A stretch of DNA of 64,000 bases from Terribacillus halophilus (GCF_900101385.1 NZ_FMZB01000010.1:62001-126000); one strand, 5' to 3'. Shown: positions 37,636-46,570, counted from the stretch's first letter. Numbers and translations are program-made. Notes: generated from the sequence alone by a model not told the origin.

Positions 37636-39405
37636 ATGAGTAAACGAAATATAGTTGTTGTCGGCGGGGGTCTTGCAGGTTTGATGGCGACCATCAAAGC
37701 AGCAGAAGCCGGCGTTCATGTAGATTTGTTATCGATTGTTCCGGTCAAACGCTCGCACTCCGTTTGTGCCCAGGGGGGCATCAATGGAGCTGTCAATACA
37801 AAGGGGGAAGGAGACTCCACTTGGGAGCATTTCGACGATACGGTTTATGGCGGGGACTTCCTTGCCAATCAAGGGCCGGTCAAAGGGATGTGTGATGCTG
37901 CACCAAGCATCATCCATATGCTCGACCGGATGGGGGTCATGTTCAACCGGACACCGGAAGGGCTGCTTGATTTCCGTCGTTTCGGAGGTACGCAATATCA
38001 CCGGACAGCTTATGCTGGTGCGACAACGGGTCAGCAGCTATTGTATGCGCTTGATGAGCAGGTTCGGCGTTATGAGACAGCCGGTCTTGTGACGAAATAT
38101 GAAGGCTGGGAATTTGTCCACGCCATCATCGATGAAGAAGGCGTGGGACGCGGTATCCTGACGCAGAACATCCAATCCCATGAATTGCGCGCCATCAGGG
38201 CAGATGCCGTCATCATGGCGACAGGAGGCCCTGGTATCATCTTTGGTAAGTCGACAAACTCGATCATCAACACAGGTTCTGCTGCCGGTGCTTTATATGA
38301 GCAAGGTGCAATTTATGCGAATGGGGAGTTCATCCAGATCCACCCTACAGCCATTCCTGGTGATGATAAGCTCCGCTTGATGAGTGAATCCGCTCGCGGG
38401 GAAGGCGGGCGCGTTTGGACTTATAAGGATGGGGAGCCTTGGTACTTCCTGGAAGAGAAATACCCGGCGTATGGAAACTTGGTACCGCGTGATATCGCGA
38501 CGCGTGAAATCTTCGATGTGTGTGTTAACCAGAAGCTCGGTATCAATGGCGAGAACATGGTCTATCTTGATCTGTCTCACAAGGATCCAAAAGAGCTAGA
38601 TGTCAAACTGGGCGGAATCATTGAGATTTATGAGAAATTCGCAGGTGACGACCCACGCAAGGTACCAATGAAAATCTTCCCGGCAGTCCATTACAGCATG
38701 GGCGGCCTTTGGATCAGCGATGATCAGATGACGAACATCCCGGGCATCTTTGCTGCCGGGGAATGTGATTACTCCCAGCACGGTGCCAATCGCCTTGGTG
38801 CGAACTCCCTTCTGTCGGCGATCTACGGCGGAATGGTAGCCGGGCCGAATGCAATCAAATATATCGACGGACTCGACAAGCATGCAGATGATCTTTCCAG
38901 CAAGCTATTCGATGATGCGCTTGCCAAAGAGCAGGCTGCTTTCGATAAGATGACGAAAATGGACGGCAAGGAAAACGCGTACAAGCTGCACCGCGAGCTA
39001 GGCGAATGGATGACGGATAATGTGACGGTTGTTCGCGAAAACAGCAGACTGCTGAAAACGGATGATAAACTCCAGGAGCTTCAAGAGCGCTGGAACAATA
39101 TCAATATCCATGACACATCGCTTTGGAGCAATCAAGGCGTCATGTTCACACGCCAGCTGAAGAATATGCTGCATCTGGCCCGCGTGATGACAATCGGAGC
39201 TTATCAGCGTAATGAAAGCCGCGGCGCACATTATAAACCGGAATTCCCAGAACGGAATGACGAGGAATTCCTGAAAACGACGATGGCTAGATATGATGAA
39301 TCCTCCAACTCACCAGATATCTATTACGAAGAAGTCGACACTTCCTATATCGAGCCGAGAAAACGTGACTACAGCCAGGCGAAAGCGAAGGAGGCAAAAG
39401 CATAA
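37636..39405 (+). CDS. sdhA: Succinate dehydrogenase flavoprotein
   Basis: Catalytic subunit oxidising succinate to fumarate at the inner face of the membrane. The FAD dinucleotide motif is VVGGGLAGLMA (about 7-17) and the covalent FAD histidine is in RSHSVCAQGGINGA. Active-site elements HPTAIPG and the Arg-bearing GANRLGANSLL are present. 589 residues. The stop overlaps the sdhB start by one base (TAATGG). Confidence 0.98.
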   Translation: MSKRNIVVVGGGLAGLMATIKAAEAGVHVDLLSIVPVKRSHSVCAQGGINGAVNTKGEGDSTWEHFDDTVYGGDFLANQGPVKGMCDAAPSIIHMLDRMGVMFNRTPEGLLDFRRFGGTQYHRTAYAGATTGQQLLYALDEQVRRYETAGLVTKYEGWEFVHAIIDEEGVGRGILTQNIQSHELRAIRADAVIMATGGPGIIFGKSTNSIINTGSAAGALYEQGAIYANGEFIQIHPTAIPGDDKLRLMSESARGEGGRVWTYKDGEPWYFLEEKYPAYGNLVPRDIATREIFDVCVNQKLGINGENMVYLDLSHKDPKELDVKLGGIIEIYEKFAGDDPRKVPMKIFPAVHYSMGGLWISDDQMTNIPGIFAAGECDYSQHGANRLGANSLLSAIYGGMVAGPNAIKYIDGLDKHADDLSSKLFDDALAKEQAAFDKMTKMDGKENAYKLHRELGEWMTDNVTVVRENSRLLKTDDKLQELQERWNNINIHDTSLWSNQGVMFTRQLKNMLHLARVMTIGAYQRNESRGAHYKPEFPERNDEEFLKTTMARYDESSNSPDIYYEEVDTSYIEPRKRDYSQAKAKEAKA

Positions 39406-40181
39406 TGGAAGCGACGAAACCGAAACAAGAGACGATTACACTGATTGTGACGCGTCAGGATGATCCGAGCAGCGCTCCTTATGAAGAAACGTTTAAGGTA
39501 CCATACCGGGAGAACATGAACGTCATCTCCGCTTTGATGGAGATACGGAGAAACCCGGTGAATGCAGATGGTAAGGACACGACACCCATCTATTGGGATA
39601 TGAACTGTCTGGAAGAAGTTTGCGGAGCATGCTCCATGGTCATCAATGGCACACCAAGACAATCCTGTGCAGCACTGATCGATAAATTGGAGCAGCCGAT
39701 CCGGCTTGAGCCAATGTCCACGTTCCCGATCATCCGTGACTTGGCGGTCGACCGTTCCCAGATGTTCGACAGCCTCAAAAAAGTAAAAGCTTGGGTACCA
39801 ATTGACGGTACGTATGATCTCGGACCTGGTCCACGTATGCCGGAGAAGAAGCGACAGTGGGCTTACGAGCTTTCCAAATGCATGACTTGCGGCGTGTGCT
39901 TGGAAGCATGCCCGAATGTGAACGATAAATCTGATTTCATCGGCCCAGCACCGATTTCCCAAGTTCGTTTGTTCAACGCCCACCCAACTGGTTCGATGAA
40001 TAAAGGCGAACGCCTGGAAGCATTGATGGGTGAAGGCGGTATCGGCAGCTGCGGTAACTCACAGAACTGTGTGCAGGTTTGCCCGAAAGGTATTCCGTTG
40101 ACAACATCCATCGCTGAGATGAACCGTGCAACGAATATCCAGTCGTTCAAGAACTTCTTTGGAAGCGATTCGAATTATTAA
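39405..40181 (+). CDS. sdhB: Succinate dehydrogenase iron-sulfur subunit
   Basis: Carries electrons from FAD to heme. The [2Fe-2S] cysteines are in CLEEVCGACSMVING and the later Cys; the other clusters are in CMTCGVCLEACP and QNCVQVCPKG. 258 residues. Last gene of the operon, translationally coupled to sdhA and closed by a long terminator. Confidence 0.98.
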   Translation: MEATKPKQETITLIVTRQDDPSSAPYEETFKVPYRENMNVISALMEIRRNPVNADGKDTTPIYWDMNCLEEVCGACSMVINGTPRQSCAALIDKLEQPIRLEPMSTFPIIRDLAVDRSQMFDSLKKVKAWVPIDGTYDLGPGPRMPEKKRQWAYELSKCMTCGVCLEACPNVNDKSDFIGPAPISQVRLFNAHPTGSMNKGERLEALMGEGGIGSCGNSQNCVQVCPKGIPLTTSIAEMNRATNIQSFKNFFGSDSNY

Positions 40182-40188
40182 GGCAGTT

Positions 40189-40234
40189 AGAAGTAAAAAC
40201 GGAACTCTCATACAGAGTTCCGTTTTTACTTTGA
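40189..40234 (+). terminator. Terminator after sdhB
   Basis: An 18-bp perfect stem (AAGTAAAAACGGAACTCT and its complement) around CATAC, one of the strongest hairpins in the window. The A/T run on both arms would also work on the minus strand. Confidence 0.9.
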
Positions 40235-40259
40235 GCTGGATTATTTTTACTGTTATAAT
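40231..40259 (+). promoter_or_regulatory. Promoter for the 83-residue membrane protein
   Basis: TTGAGC, 17 bases, TATAAT, followed after 36 bases by AAAGGAGATATT and the ATG at 40296. Confidence 0.65.
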
Positions 40260-40295
40260 GTTGATAATAAGATACTAATAAAAGGAGATATTACG

Positions 40296-40547
40296 ATGCA
40301 GAAAAAGCTATTCTGGTTTCCTTTGCTCGCCTCTTTATTAGCAATGGTCCTTTTATATACAATTGGCAACACATTTGATATTTCTTTGCTGAGCTGGACT
40401 TTCTATGAAGAAAATGCATCGGAAGGCGTCGTGTTTGAAGCTGGCGGCTCTCTTATTCCAGTATTTATTGGTGTTATAGCAGGGTTCGTCACAGAGCGCT
40501 TATTAAAGAATAAACAGAAGAACGATACGACGGACTTATCGAACTAG
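40296..40547 (+). CDS. Small two-helix membrane protein
   Basis: 83 residues: an N-terminal helix (LFWFPLLASLLAMVLLYTIG), a short outside loop (DISLLSWTFYEENASEG), a second helix (SLIPVFIGVIAGFVTERLL), and a charged tail. Not recognised. It has its own promoter and a good ribosome binding site and so is probably expressed. It is convergent with the TetR gene. Confidence 0.65.
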   Translation: MQKKLFWFPLLASLLAMVLLYTIGNTFDISLLSWTFYEENASEGVVFEAGGSLIPVFIGVIAGFVTERLLKNKQKNDTTDLSN

Positions 40548-40656
40548 CATTTTTTCTTCAATGTTAATTTAATATTTCCATTCTCTTTTATAACCCCGTT
40601 GCGAGTGTCCCGTCAACTTGCACCTCTGCCAATGCAACTGCTCCATATACTAGCTA

Positions 40657-41187
40657 TTATGATTGCAAACCACGTTCAAATATACCAACCACTTCTTCAA
40701 GCGATGCTTCCAAGTCAACTTCAAGCTTAAATCCTGCATGAGTATTTAAATCTACAAATCCATGCAGCATGCTTCTGAACCCGCGAATGGCATGGATCAT
40801 TTTTTCATTCTCTAGCTTGTAAGCTTGGAGGGCATCCGCAACGAGTCGAACGAGGGCATTTGCATATTCTCCGTTACCGCCTGGCAGAGAAGAAGCGTAT
40901 AACCCGGGGTTGGAACTTGCAAAGTTCACATATGCCTTGGCAAGTGAAAGCATTGGCTGTGAAGTTTGTTCTGTTCCCTTCAAAGTATCGTATAGCTGCT
41001 TTTGGGCAGCTTCAGCCATTGCCTGTTTGATCTCCTCCAAGTTTTTGAAATGGTTGTACAGGGATGGCGGCTTGATTGTCAGGGAACGGGCGATATTCGC
41101 CATGGTGACAGCTTCATAGCCATGCTGATCTGCTAAAGAAAGAGCGGTATCGGTAATGGCTGTTTTGGTGAGCTGCATTCTAGGCAT
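40657..41187 (-). CDS. TetR-family repressor
   Basis: 176 residues. The helix-turn-helix lies at about 25-45 (TMANIARSLTIKPPSLYNHF), and the C-terminal part resembles the WHG/TetR_C_33 ligand domain (NPGLYASSL, RGFRSMLHGFVDL). The ATG at 41187 overlaps the end of the MBL gene by eight bases and has AAAGGAG nine bases before it, so the two are coupled. Its likely operators are the two palindromes at 41901-41942 in the operon's own promoter. This implies autorepression relieved by a ligand that the hydrolase may act on (inference). Confidence 0.9.
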   Translation of the reverse strand: MPRMQLTKTAITDTALSLADQHGYEAVTMANIARSLTIKPPSLYNHFKNLEEIKQAMAEAAQKQLYDTLKGTEQTSQPMLSLAKAYVNFASSNPGLYASSLPGGNGEYANALVRLVADALQAYKLENEKMIHAIRGFRSMLHGFVDLNTHAGFKLEVDLEASLEEVVGIFERGLQS

Positions 41188-41887
41188 GTTGTTCGACTCC
41201 TTTTTCAGCACGTAAAATTGCCTGGTTCATTTTCGCAGTCGGCGTGTGCAGCAGATCACCATGTCCAATCGCAAGGACATTGGGCTCTAAGTCTGCTAGC
41301 TTTCTGGCGGATTGGATGGCGCATTCCTTATTCCATGTTGCCCAGCCAGGAAACGGGAACTGCCATCTTACATCCCCCGATACTGCTATTCCACCACGAA
41401 GCTGAAAGGCATCTCCGGCAATGAGCGCACCATTCCGATGATCGAAAAATGCCAGCATACCTGGTGAGTGCCCTGGTGATGAAATCACTTCAAGTGAACC
41501 GACTCGATCTCCTTCGCTCAAAAATTCATCGGCTTTCGTCTTGATATTTTTTGGATAATCACCCTTGATAGGAAGGCCATCAGCTGTTTTCGTTTTATGT
41601 TGAAGTATATCCCACTCCATCTCTGATAGCATGACCTTTGCATCAGGTAAAGCAGCTTTTAAGCCGTCCAGAGCTCCGATATGGTCCGAATGTGCATGTG
41701 TCAACACGATTCTGGTAATCTGTTTGCCGATGGTACGGGCAGCAGAAAGAATGGATGATGCTCGGGAAGGGAGCGCTGCATCCACCAATGTCAATTCGCT
41801 TTCTTCTTCAATTAAATAACAATTCACCGGAAACAAACGTGGCATGAATGTGAGCTGGTACAGACTTTTTTGATTTCGAATACGCAT
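41180..41887 (-). CDS. MBL-fold metallo-hydrolase
   Basis: 235 residues with the metallo-beta-lactamase zinc motif THAHSDHIG (His64, His66, Asp68, His69), then SSPGHSPGMLAFF, AGDAFQ and IGHGDLLHT as the remaining ligands. It resembles the YflN/quorum-quenching lactonase-like group; the substrate is not known. The ATG at 41887 fits TTGGAG eight bases before it, better than GTG 41896. First gene of an operon with the TetR regulator. Confidence 0.88.
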   Translation of the reverse strand: MRIRNQKSLYQLTFMPRLFPVNCYLIEEESELTLVDAALPSRASSILSAARTIGKQITRIVLTHAHSDHIGALDGLKAALPDAKVMLSEMEWDILQHKTKTADGLPIKGDYPKNIKTKADEFLSEGDRVGSLEVISSPGHSPGMLAFFDHRNGALIAGDAFQLRGGIAVSGDVRWQFPFPGWATWNKECAIQSARKLADLEPNVLAIGHGDLLHTPTAKMNQAILRAEKGVEQHA

Positions 41888-41900
41888 ATGATCCACTCCA

Positions 41901-41948
41901 AACTAATGGTATTAGTTACACTATAAACTAATACCATTAGTTAGGCAA
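41901..41948 (-). promoter_or_regulatory. mbl-tetR promoter with double operator
   Basis: On the minus strand TTGCCT (41943-41948), 17 bases, TATAGT (41920-41925). The 17-base spacer is exactly the palindrome AACTAATGGTATTAGTT (plus strand 41926-41942 reads AACTAATACCATTAGTT). A second palindrome AACTAATGGTATTAGTT fills 41901-41917 at the start region. Each has 7-bp arms around three bases, and the pair is 25 bp apart centre to centre. Very likely the TetR operators. Confidence 0.75.
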
Positions 41949-42247
41949 GGTTTTATTTTCCATCTCATTGGATATAGGATACGGGGAAGTAAACCAGGTA
42001 CCAAGGAGGGAGAGAATGTGTTGCTTTAAATTTTAAAATATGGGGAGGAGGCTCACAGGTTCTGGCCGCCTTATCGATGATATTGGGGCAGTCTTGGCGG
42101 ATCCTATCTTGCTGATAACTGGTCTCGTACTTCAGGTGATTATATTAATCAAACATTTGGGGAATGGGAGCTTTGATAGGAGGAAATGAGGCGTTTTCTT
42201 TACCTTGCTGCCAGTTGTATTTATTGCATATGAAGGAGTAGAGTCCA
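41949..42247. other. Gap between mbl promoter and peptidase E
   Basis: No firm gene. ATG 42040 opens a 49-codon frame ending at 42189 with one membrane-like segment (ADPILLITGLVLQVIILIKH), but it has no ribosome binding site. AAGGAG at 42233-42238 belongs to the peptidase gene. Confidence 0.4.
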
Positions 42248-42948
42248 ATGATGAAAAGACAGGTTATCGCACTTGGAGGCGGAGGATTTTCAATGGAACC
42301 GGACAACTTGGCACTTGATCGATATATCCTTTCGCAAAGTGGCAAACAAGAACCTCGCATTTGTTTTATTCCAACAGCAAGTGGGATAAGCCAGATTATA
42401 TCCGACGTTTTTATGAGGCTTTTCATCGGCTTTCGTGCAAACCGAGTCATCTGTCTTTGCTTGAGCCGTCATTCCAGCATTTGCATGCTTTAGTGCTGGA
42501 ACAGGATATTCTTTATGTCGGAGGAGGCAGCACGCGGAATTTGCTGGCATTATGGCAGGAATGGAAGCTGGATACAATCATAGCTCTAGCCTACCAAAAT
42601 GGCATTATCCTAACAGGGCTAAGCGCAGGAGCTAACTGCTGGTTTGAAGAAGGGCTTACAGATCCATTGAACGGATCGTTGTACGCGGCTAAGGGGCTTG
42701 GTATTTTATCAGGCAGTATATGTCCACATTTCAATGGTGAGATAAAGCGGAGGCCGGCTTACTTGGCGGCCATCGAGCAAGGGAGGATAATGGAAGGGTA
42801 CGGGGTCGATGATAGTGCAGCTTTACACTTCGTGGATGAACAATTGATGCATGTTGTCTGTTCACGGAAGGAAGCGGCTGCGCATAAAATAAACAGGCAA
42901 GGAGCCGGCCCCATCGAAGAGCGCATTTCAGCTGCTTACCTGAATTGA
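42248..42948 (+). pseudogene. Peptidase E (S51), broken by one-base frameshift
   Basis: Resembles B. subtilis YgaJ. The first frame begins MMKRQVIALGGGGFSMEPDN and reaches CFIPTASG, where homologues continue with D; here the frame shifts at GGG (42383-42385). The next frame continues as DKPDYIRRFYEAFH and then the whole C-terminal part with the nucleophile motif GLSAGANCWF and ILYVGGGSTRNLLALW. One missing G in what would be GGGG explains it. The rest is intact, so the mutation is recent or a read error. Intact, the product would be about 233 residues, cleaving Asp-X dipeptides. Confidence 0.85.
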
Positions 42949-42958
42949 ATTTTGACGT

Positions 42959-43135
42959 TTACATTTCAATAATAAACGAGTGGATATGCGGAGCGGTTTC
43001 AACAACCAGCTGTTTTTTCAACAAATCGGCATCTGCCTTTATATCAAACCATTTACATACGGTGCTGTTAGCTTCTGTCAGGCAGCGGACACTATCTTTT
43101 TCTTCACGCATGATCACATACACCATAACAATCAT
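42959..43135 (-). CDS. 58-residue hypothetical protein
   Basis: A short frame with protein-like composition (MIVMVYVIMREEKDSV, then VCKWFDIKADADLLKKQ and a tail ending HSFIIEM), probably two beta strands around a helix. The ribosome binding site is weak. Not recognised. It lies tail to tail with the peptidase E gene. Confidence 0.45.
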   Translation of the reverse strand: MIVMVYVIMREEKDSVRCLTEANSTVCKWFDIKADADLLKKQLVVETAPHIHSFIIEM

Positions 43136-43191
43136 TAATTCATATTTTCTAAGATGTGTTAAGTTGTATGTCGTTTTTTGTAAAAACTAAA

Positions 43192-43228
43192 AAGAACCCT
43201 TGCAGCGATTAACTGCAAGGGTTCTTTT
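43192..43228 (-). terminator. Terminator after the DinB gene
   Basis: AGAACCCTTGCAG / CTGCAAGGGTTCT around TTAATCG, with a T5 run on the minus strand and TTTTA on the other, so possibly bidirectional. Confidence 0.8.
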
Positions 43229-43679
43229 AGCGGAAGAAAGGCAGGTCGGTTGCTCCGACTAGGCGAGCGTAAAGGAATAACTGTCCTTTATGATGCAGTT
43301 CATGATCATACATGGCTTGAAGGTAAAGTTCTTTTTTGCCTTGCATGCCAGGTATTTTTGCTTCATTTTGCAATGCCAGTTCTTCATCCGTGATTGTATC
43401 AAAAGCTTGGATTGTCTGCTCCGTGAAATGCTGGACCGCTTTCTTCAGATCGCCCATTGTATGTACTTCAGGGAGATCCGGAGCCGACATTGTTTCTGTT
43501 TTTACCATGTTCACAAACATGTCATTCGATCCGGCTATGTGAAGTACTAGGTCCCGCAGTGTCATCGCATCTTCCCATGGTTTAAAGTCCAGATGTTCAT
43601 CTTCGATATGGTCCAGTAAGTTGATCAATACGTTGCGGTGGTGCAACCAGTTATCTTTCCAATATGCTGTTTTGCTCAT
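43227..43679 (-). CDS. DinB-family metal-binding protein
   Basis: 150-residue four-helix bundle of the DinB/YfiT type. The three metal-ligand histidines are in LVLHIAGSND and YDHELHHKGQL. Relatives include mycothiol/bacillithiol-dependent transferases and DNA-damage-inducible proteins, so a thiol transferase is possible but not shown. AAAGGAGAG precedes the ATG on the minus strand. Single gene. Confidence 0.85.
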   Translation of the reverse strand: MSKTAYWKDNWLHHRNVLINLLDHIEDEHLDFKPWEDAMTLRDLVLHIAGSNDMFVNMVKTETMSAPDLPEVHTMGDLKKAVQHFTEQTIQAFDTITDEELALQNEAKIPGMQGKKELYLQAMYDHELHHKGQLFLYARLVGATDLPFFR

Positions 43680-43735
43680 ATATACTCTCCTTTTAGATTA
43701 TTCGAGTTCCACTATAAACGAAATAAACAGGTATG

Positions 43736-44068
43736 TCATCTGTGGAAAACGGAGTGAATCGGATGAGGTGCAGCTGGATCATCCGATCTATGTTCATAAT
43801 AACAATGTGAATTTTGGGGTCCATACTGTTCAGTGTATGGCATTTCCAAGCTTTCAAACAGCTTTTCTTCCAATGGTTCCAGTTTCTTTATAAGGACATC
43901 ATAGCCTTCCCCGTCCGAAGGGAAAACAGTAGCATGGCCACAACCTGTTTCCAGGGCAGTTTCCAGGGCACGGATTAATGCACGAAGCCCTTCTGCATTG
44001 CCGATGATAAATGCCGGATCATGATGCCGGTGCTGCGCATAAACCTGTACATGTTTCGTTCCTTCCAA
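43736..44068 (-). CDS. Small protein matching the YunG-fusion C-domain
   Basis: 110 residues with VYAQHRHH, IIGNAEGLRALI, VFPSDGEGYDVL and SLEMPYTEQYG, all shared in order with residues 118-226 of the protein encoded at 23747-24427. The domain is therefore an independent unit. Function unknown; His- and acid-rich motifs suggest binding of a metal or polar ligand (inference). The start is TTG at 44068, seven bases after AAAGGAG; it follows the nuclease gene by 15 bases on the same strand. Confidence 0.75.
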   Translation of the reverse strand: MEGTKHVQVYAQHRHHDPAFIIGNAEGLRALIRALETALETGCGHATVFPSDGEGYDVLIKKLEPLEEKLFESLEMPYTEQYGPQNSHCYYEHRSDDPAAPHPIHSVFHR

Positions 44069-44083
44069 GCGAAAGCTCCTTTC

Positions 44084-44830
44084 CTATTCACAAGCATAGT
44101 CATCCTTATCCCGGTCAAACTTGCGTTGGTAAGCTGGGTGAGAGCTTGGTACACCGTCAGGATATGTTTTTCTCAATTCGGTGCAATTGGCAAAGTTCGT
44201 AGATTCATTTGTTTGGCTCTCAGTCGGTGTGTCGACTGACGTTTCTTGGCTGGTGGCACAGCCGTTAAAGCCGCGTTCTGTTGCATATCCATCTTGCTGC
44301 CACACTGCAATACCTGCATTTTTAGCTGATGCTTCTGCTTTTTCGAAAGTATCCAGATATCTTGTATTGGGCGGATACACATAAGCTACCCGAGCCAGCC
44401 CTTCATCGAGCAATGTCTGCTGGACACTTACACCATCTGCGTAAACATAAGCAAGCAGCCGTCCGTACTTGTCCATTCTATCCCCGACATCGAACTCCAG
44501 TTCCAGTTTATCTGCATTCGTCACCAATCCTTCATTCCGTTTGGAAGCATCTTTTCCATATGGCTGGACACATTTATTGGGTGCTTTCGTCTCGGGCGTA
44601 TCGACAAGTAAATAGCGAACTGTTTCTTCTTGCCCATTGTAGTTTACTTTAATCGTGTCTCCATCAACGATCCTGATTAGGGAAACTTCTACTTTGTCGG
44701 TTGTTCCGGATGTTGTCGTTGCCTGTTTGTTCGAATCTGACTGCTCATTTGCAGTACTGACTGTCCCGCATGCACTGATCAAAAACAGGAAAATAACCAG
44801 CCAAATCGTTTTATGTATCGTGTTCTTCAT
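44084..44830 (-). CDS. Thermonuclease-family lipoprotein with excalibur domain
   Basis: 248 residues. A lipoprotein signal (FLFLISAC, Cys21) anchors it outside the membrane. The staphylococcal-nuclease domain (about 48-190) has RIVDGDTIKV, VRYLLVDTPET, the Glu/Arg pair (ARVAYVYPPN) and DKYGRLLAYVY. The C-terminal 37 residues are an excalibur calcium-binding motif (NCTELRKTYPDGVP, DRDKDDYACE). Secreted DNase, similar in layout to YncB/YhcR-type enzymes; a role in scavenging DNA is likely. Confidence 0.9.
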   Translation of the reverse strand: MKNTIHKTIWLVIFLFLISACGTVSTANEQSDSNKQATTTSGTTDKVEVSLIRIVDGDTIKVNYNGQEETVRYLLVDTPETKAPNKCVQPYGKDASKRNEGLVTNADKLELEFDVGDRMDKYGRLLAYVYADGVSVQQTLLDEGLARVAYVYPPNTRYLDTFEKAEASAKNAGIAVWQQDGYATERGFNGCATSQETSVDTPTESQTNESTNFANCTELRKTYPDGVPSSHPAYQRKFDRDKDDYACE

Positions 44831-44898
44831 GTTGTGAAAAGCTCCTTCTAGCTGTAACTAACCTTATCATACGAAGGAAAATTGCAGCTTACAAGAGC

Positions 44899-44938
44899 AA
44901 AAAGCAGTGCATCTGGCATTTGATGCACTGCTTTTATT
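44899..44938 (-). terminator. Terminator after the aldehyde dehydrogenase gene
   Basis: AAAAGCAGTGCATC / GATGCACTGCTTTT, 14-bp stem around a seven-base loop, with a T run on the minus strand. Confidence 0.88.
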
Positions 44939-46417
44939 TCATTCAGGTATATATGGCAGATCCAGTGTCTTCGGTATATTGATGACATGGGTTTCTGCAT
45001 ATGAGAGAAGACCTTCTTTTCCATATTCACGGCCGATTCCGGATTGCTTCACGCCGCCGAAAGGGAAACGGACATCCAACCCTTGGATGGCAGCTGTATT
45101 GATCATCGTCGTACCCGCTTGGATATGCTTAGCCACTTCCAGAGCATGCTCTTCCTTGCCCCATACCGAGCTTGTCAGTCCATAAATGCTGTTATTGGCA
45201 AGCCGGATAGCATGTTTGTCGTCTTTGAATGGGAGAATCGGCACTGTCGGACCGAACTGCTCCTGTTCCACGATCGGATCATCATAATCTGCACCGAGCA
45301 CTAGGGTAGGCTGCATAAAGTAACCCCGCTGATATAATTCTTCATCCAATACTTTTCCAAGTTTGATGACTTCAGCACCTTTTTGTTTGCTATCATCAAT
45401 CAAACGCTGCACAAATTCCACTTGCTTTTTATTGTTGAGAGGACCCACCGTGACGTTTTTATCGAATGGATCTCCAACGCGGATCCATTTATCGGCAGCT
45501 TCCCGGTACTTTTCAATAAACTTATCGAAAATCTTTTCATGTACATAGACCCGTTTGGCAATCATACAAATCTGACCGGCTGTCAGGAAATTCGAAATAA
45601 CAATCCGACGCATCGCCTTGTCATCATTCACATCAAAATCATCAAGCACGACGGCTGCATCATTACCGCCAAGCTCCAGTGTCATATGCTTGATCGTATC
45701 TGCTGCCGCTTTCATGATATGCTTAGCCGTTTCCGTCCCACCGGTAAAAGCGATCTTCGCGACTTTTGAATTAGAGGTGAGCTCCACGCCAACCTCGGCT
45801 TCACCATGCACCAAATTCAATACACCAGGCGGAAATTCATTGGCAATCAGCTCGGTTACCTTGCTGACGGCAAGCGGTGCAAGCGGACTTGGTTTCAGTA
45901 CCATCGTATTGCCCGCAAGCAGTGCTGGAGCGATTTTGATAGTAGAGAGGGAAATAGGGTAGTTCCAAGGGGAAATGGCAGTGACGACACCAACTGCATC
46001 CCGGGCGATGATCGTTTTGCCGCCGTTATGCTCCTCGACCTCATTTTGCAGAACATCGGCAATATTATCGCAAGCAAATTCCATCCACATCATTGATACA
46101 GCAATTTCACCTTCGGCATCATATAGAGCTTTCCCATGTTCGCGGGCGAGTAGTACTGCTATTTCCGGAGTCTTCTCTTTGATTTTCTGGATAGCACGCC
46201 TCATGCGGGCGATTCGCTCATCAAAGGAGGTCTCCCGCCACATTGTAAAGGCCGCATCTGCTGCGTCGATCGCTTGGATTGTTTCTGCCCTCGTATTCAG
46301 CGGCGCATATCCGACGGTTTCATCCGGGTTGGCAGGATTCTCACGTGGCGCTTGTTTCTCTGCTTTGTGTTTTTTACCATTGATGATGGCATCGATAACG
46401 ATTGGTTCGATTGGCAT
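44939..46417 (-). CDS. NAD(P)-dependent aldehyde dehydrogenase
   Basis: 492-residue ALDH superfamily enzyme. Cofactor site: SPWNYPISL and FTGGTETAKHI. General base Glu in TLELGGNDA (about 252) and nucleophile Cys in TAGQICMIAKR (about 286). It resembles semialdehyde/benzaldehyde-type dehydrogenases; the physiological aldehyde cannot be deduced. GGAGTGATACTTC lies before the ATG on the minus strand. It stands alone between the nuclease and RsbR-type genes. Confidence 0.92.
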   Translation of the reverse strand: MPIEPIVIDAIINGKKHKAEKQAPRENPANPDETVGYAPLNTRAETIQAIDAADAAFTMWRETSFDERIARMRRAIQKIKEKTPEIAVLLAREHGKALYDAEGEIAVSMMWMEFACDNIADVLQNEVEEHNGGKTIIARDAVGVVTAISPWNYPISLSTIKIAPALLAGNTMVLKPSPLAPLAVSKVTELIANEFPPGVLNLVHGEAEVGVELTSNSKVAKIAFTGGTETAKHIMKAAADTIKHMTLELGGNDAAVVLDDFDVNDDKAMRRIVISNFLTAGQICMIAKRVYVHEKIFDKFIEKYREAADKWIRVGDPFDKNVTVGPLNNKKQVEFVQRLIDDSKQKGAEVIKLGKVLDEELYQRGYFMQPTLVLGADYDDPIVEQEQFGPTVPILPFKDDKHAIRLANNSIYGLTSSVWGKEEHALEVAKHIQAGTTMINTAAIQGLDVRFPFGGVKQSGIGREYGKEGLLSYAETHVINIPKTLDLPYIPE

Positions 46418-46570
46418 GAAGTATCACTCCGTTCAGATTAATTGTCATTTTTAATCTACCCAAAACAGAGTCGATAGTATCCTATTTGGAAAAATTAATG
46501 GGATGGAAAACAGATTTTTTGTTAGAAGAGACAGAGGATCGTATACCTGCGTAATCCTAGTGAAAGATGA

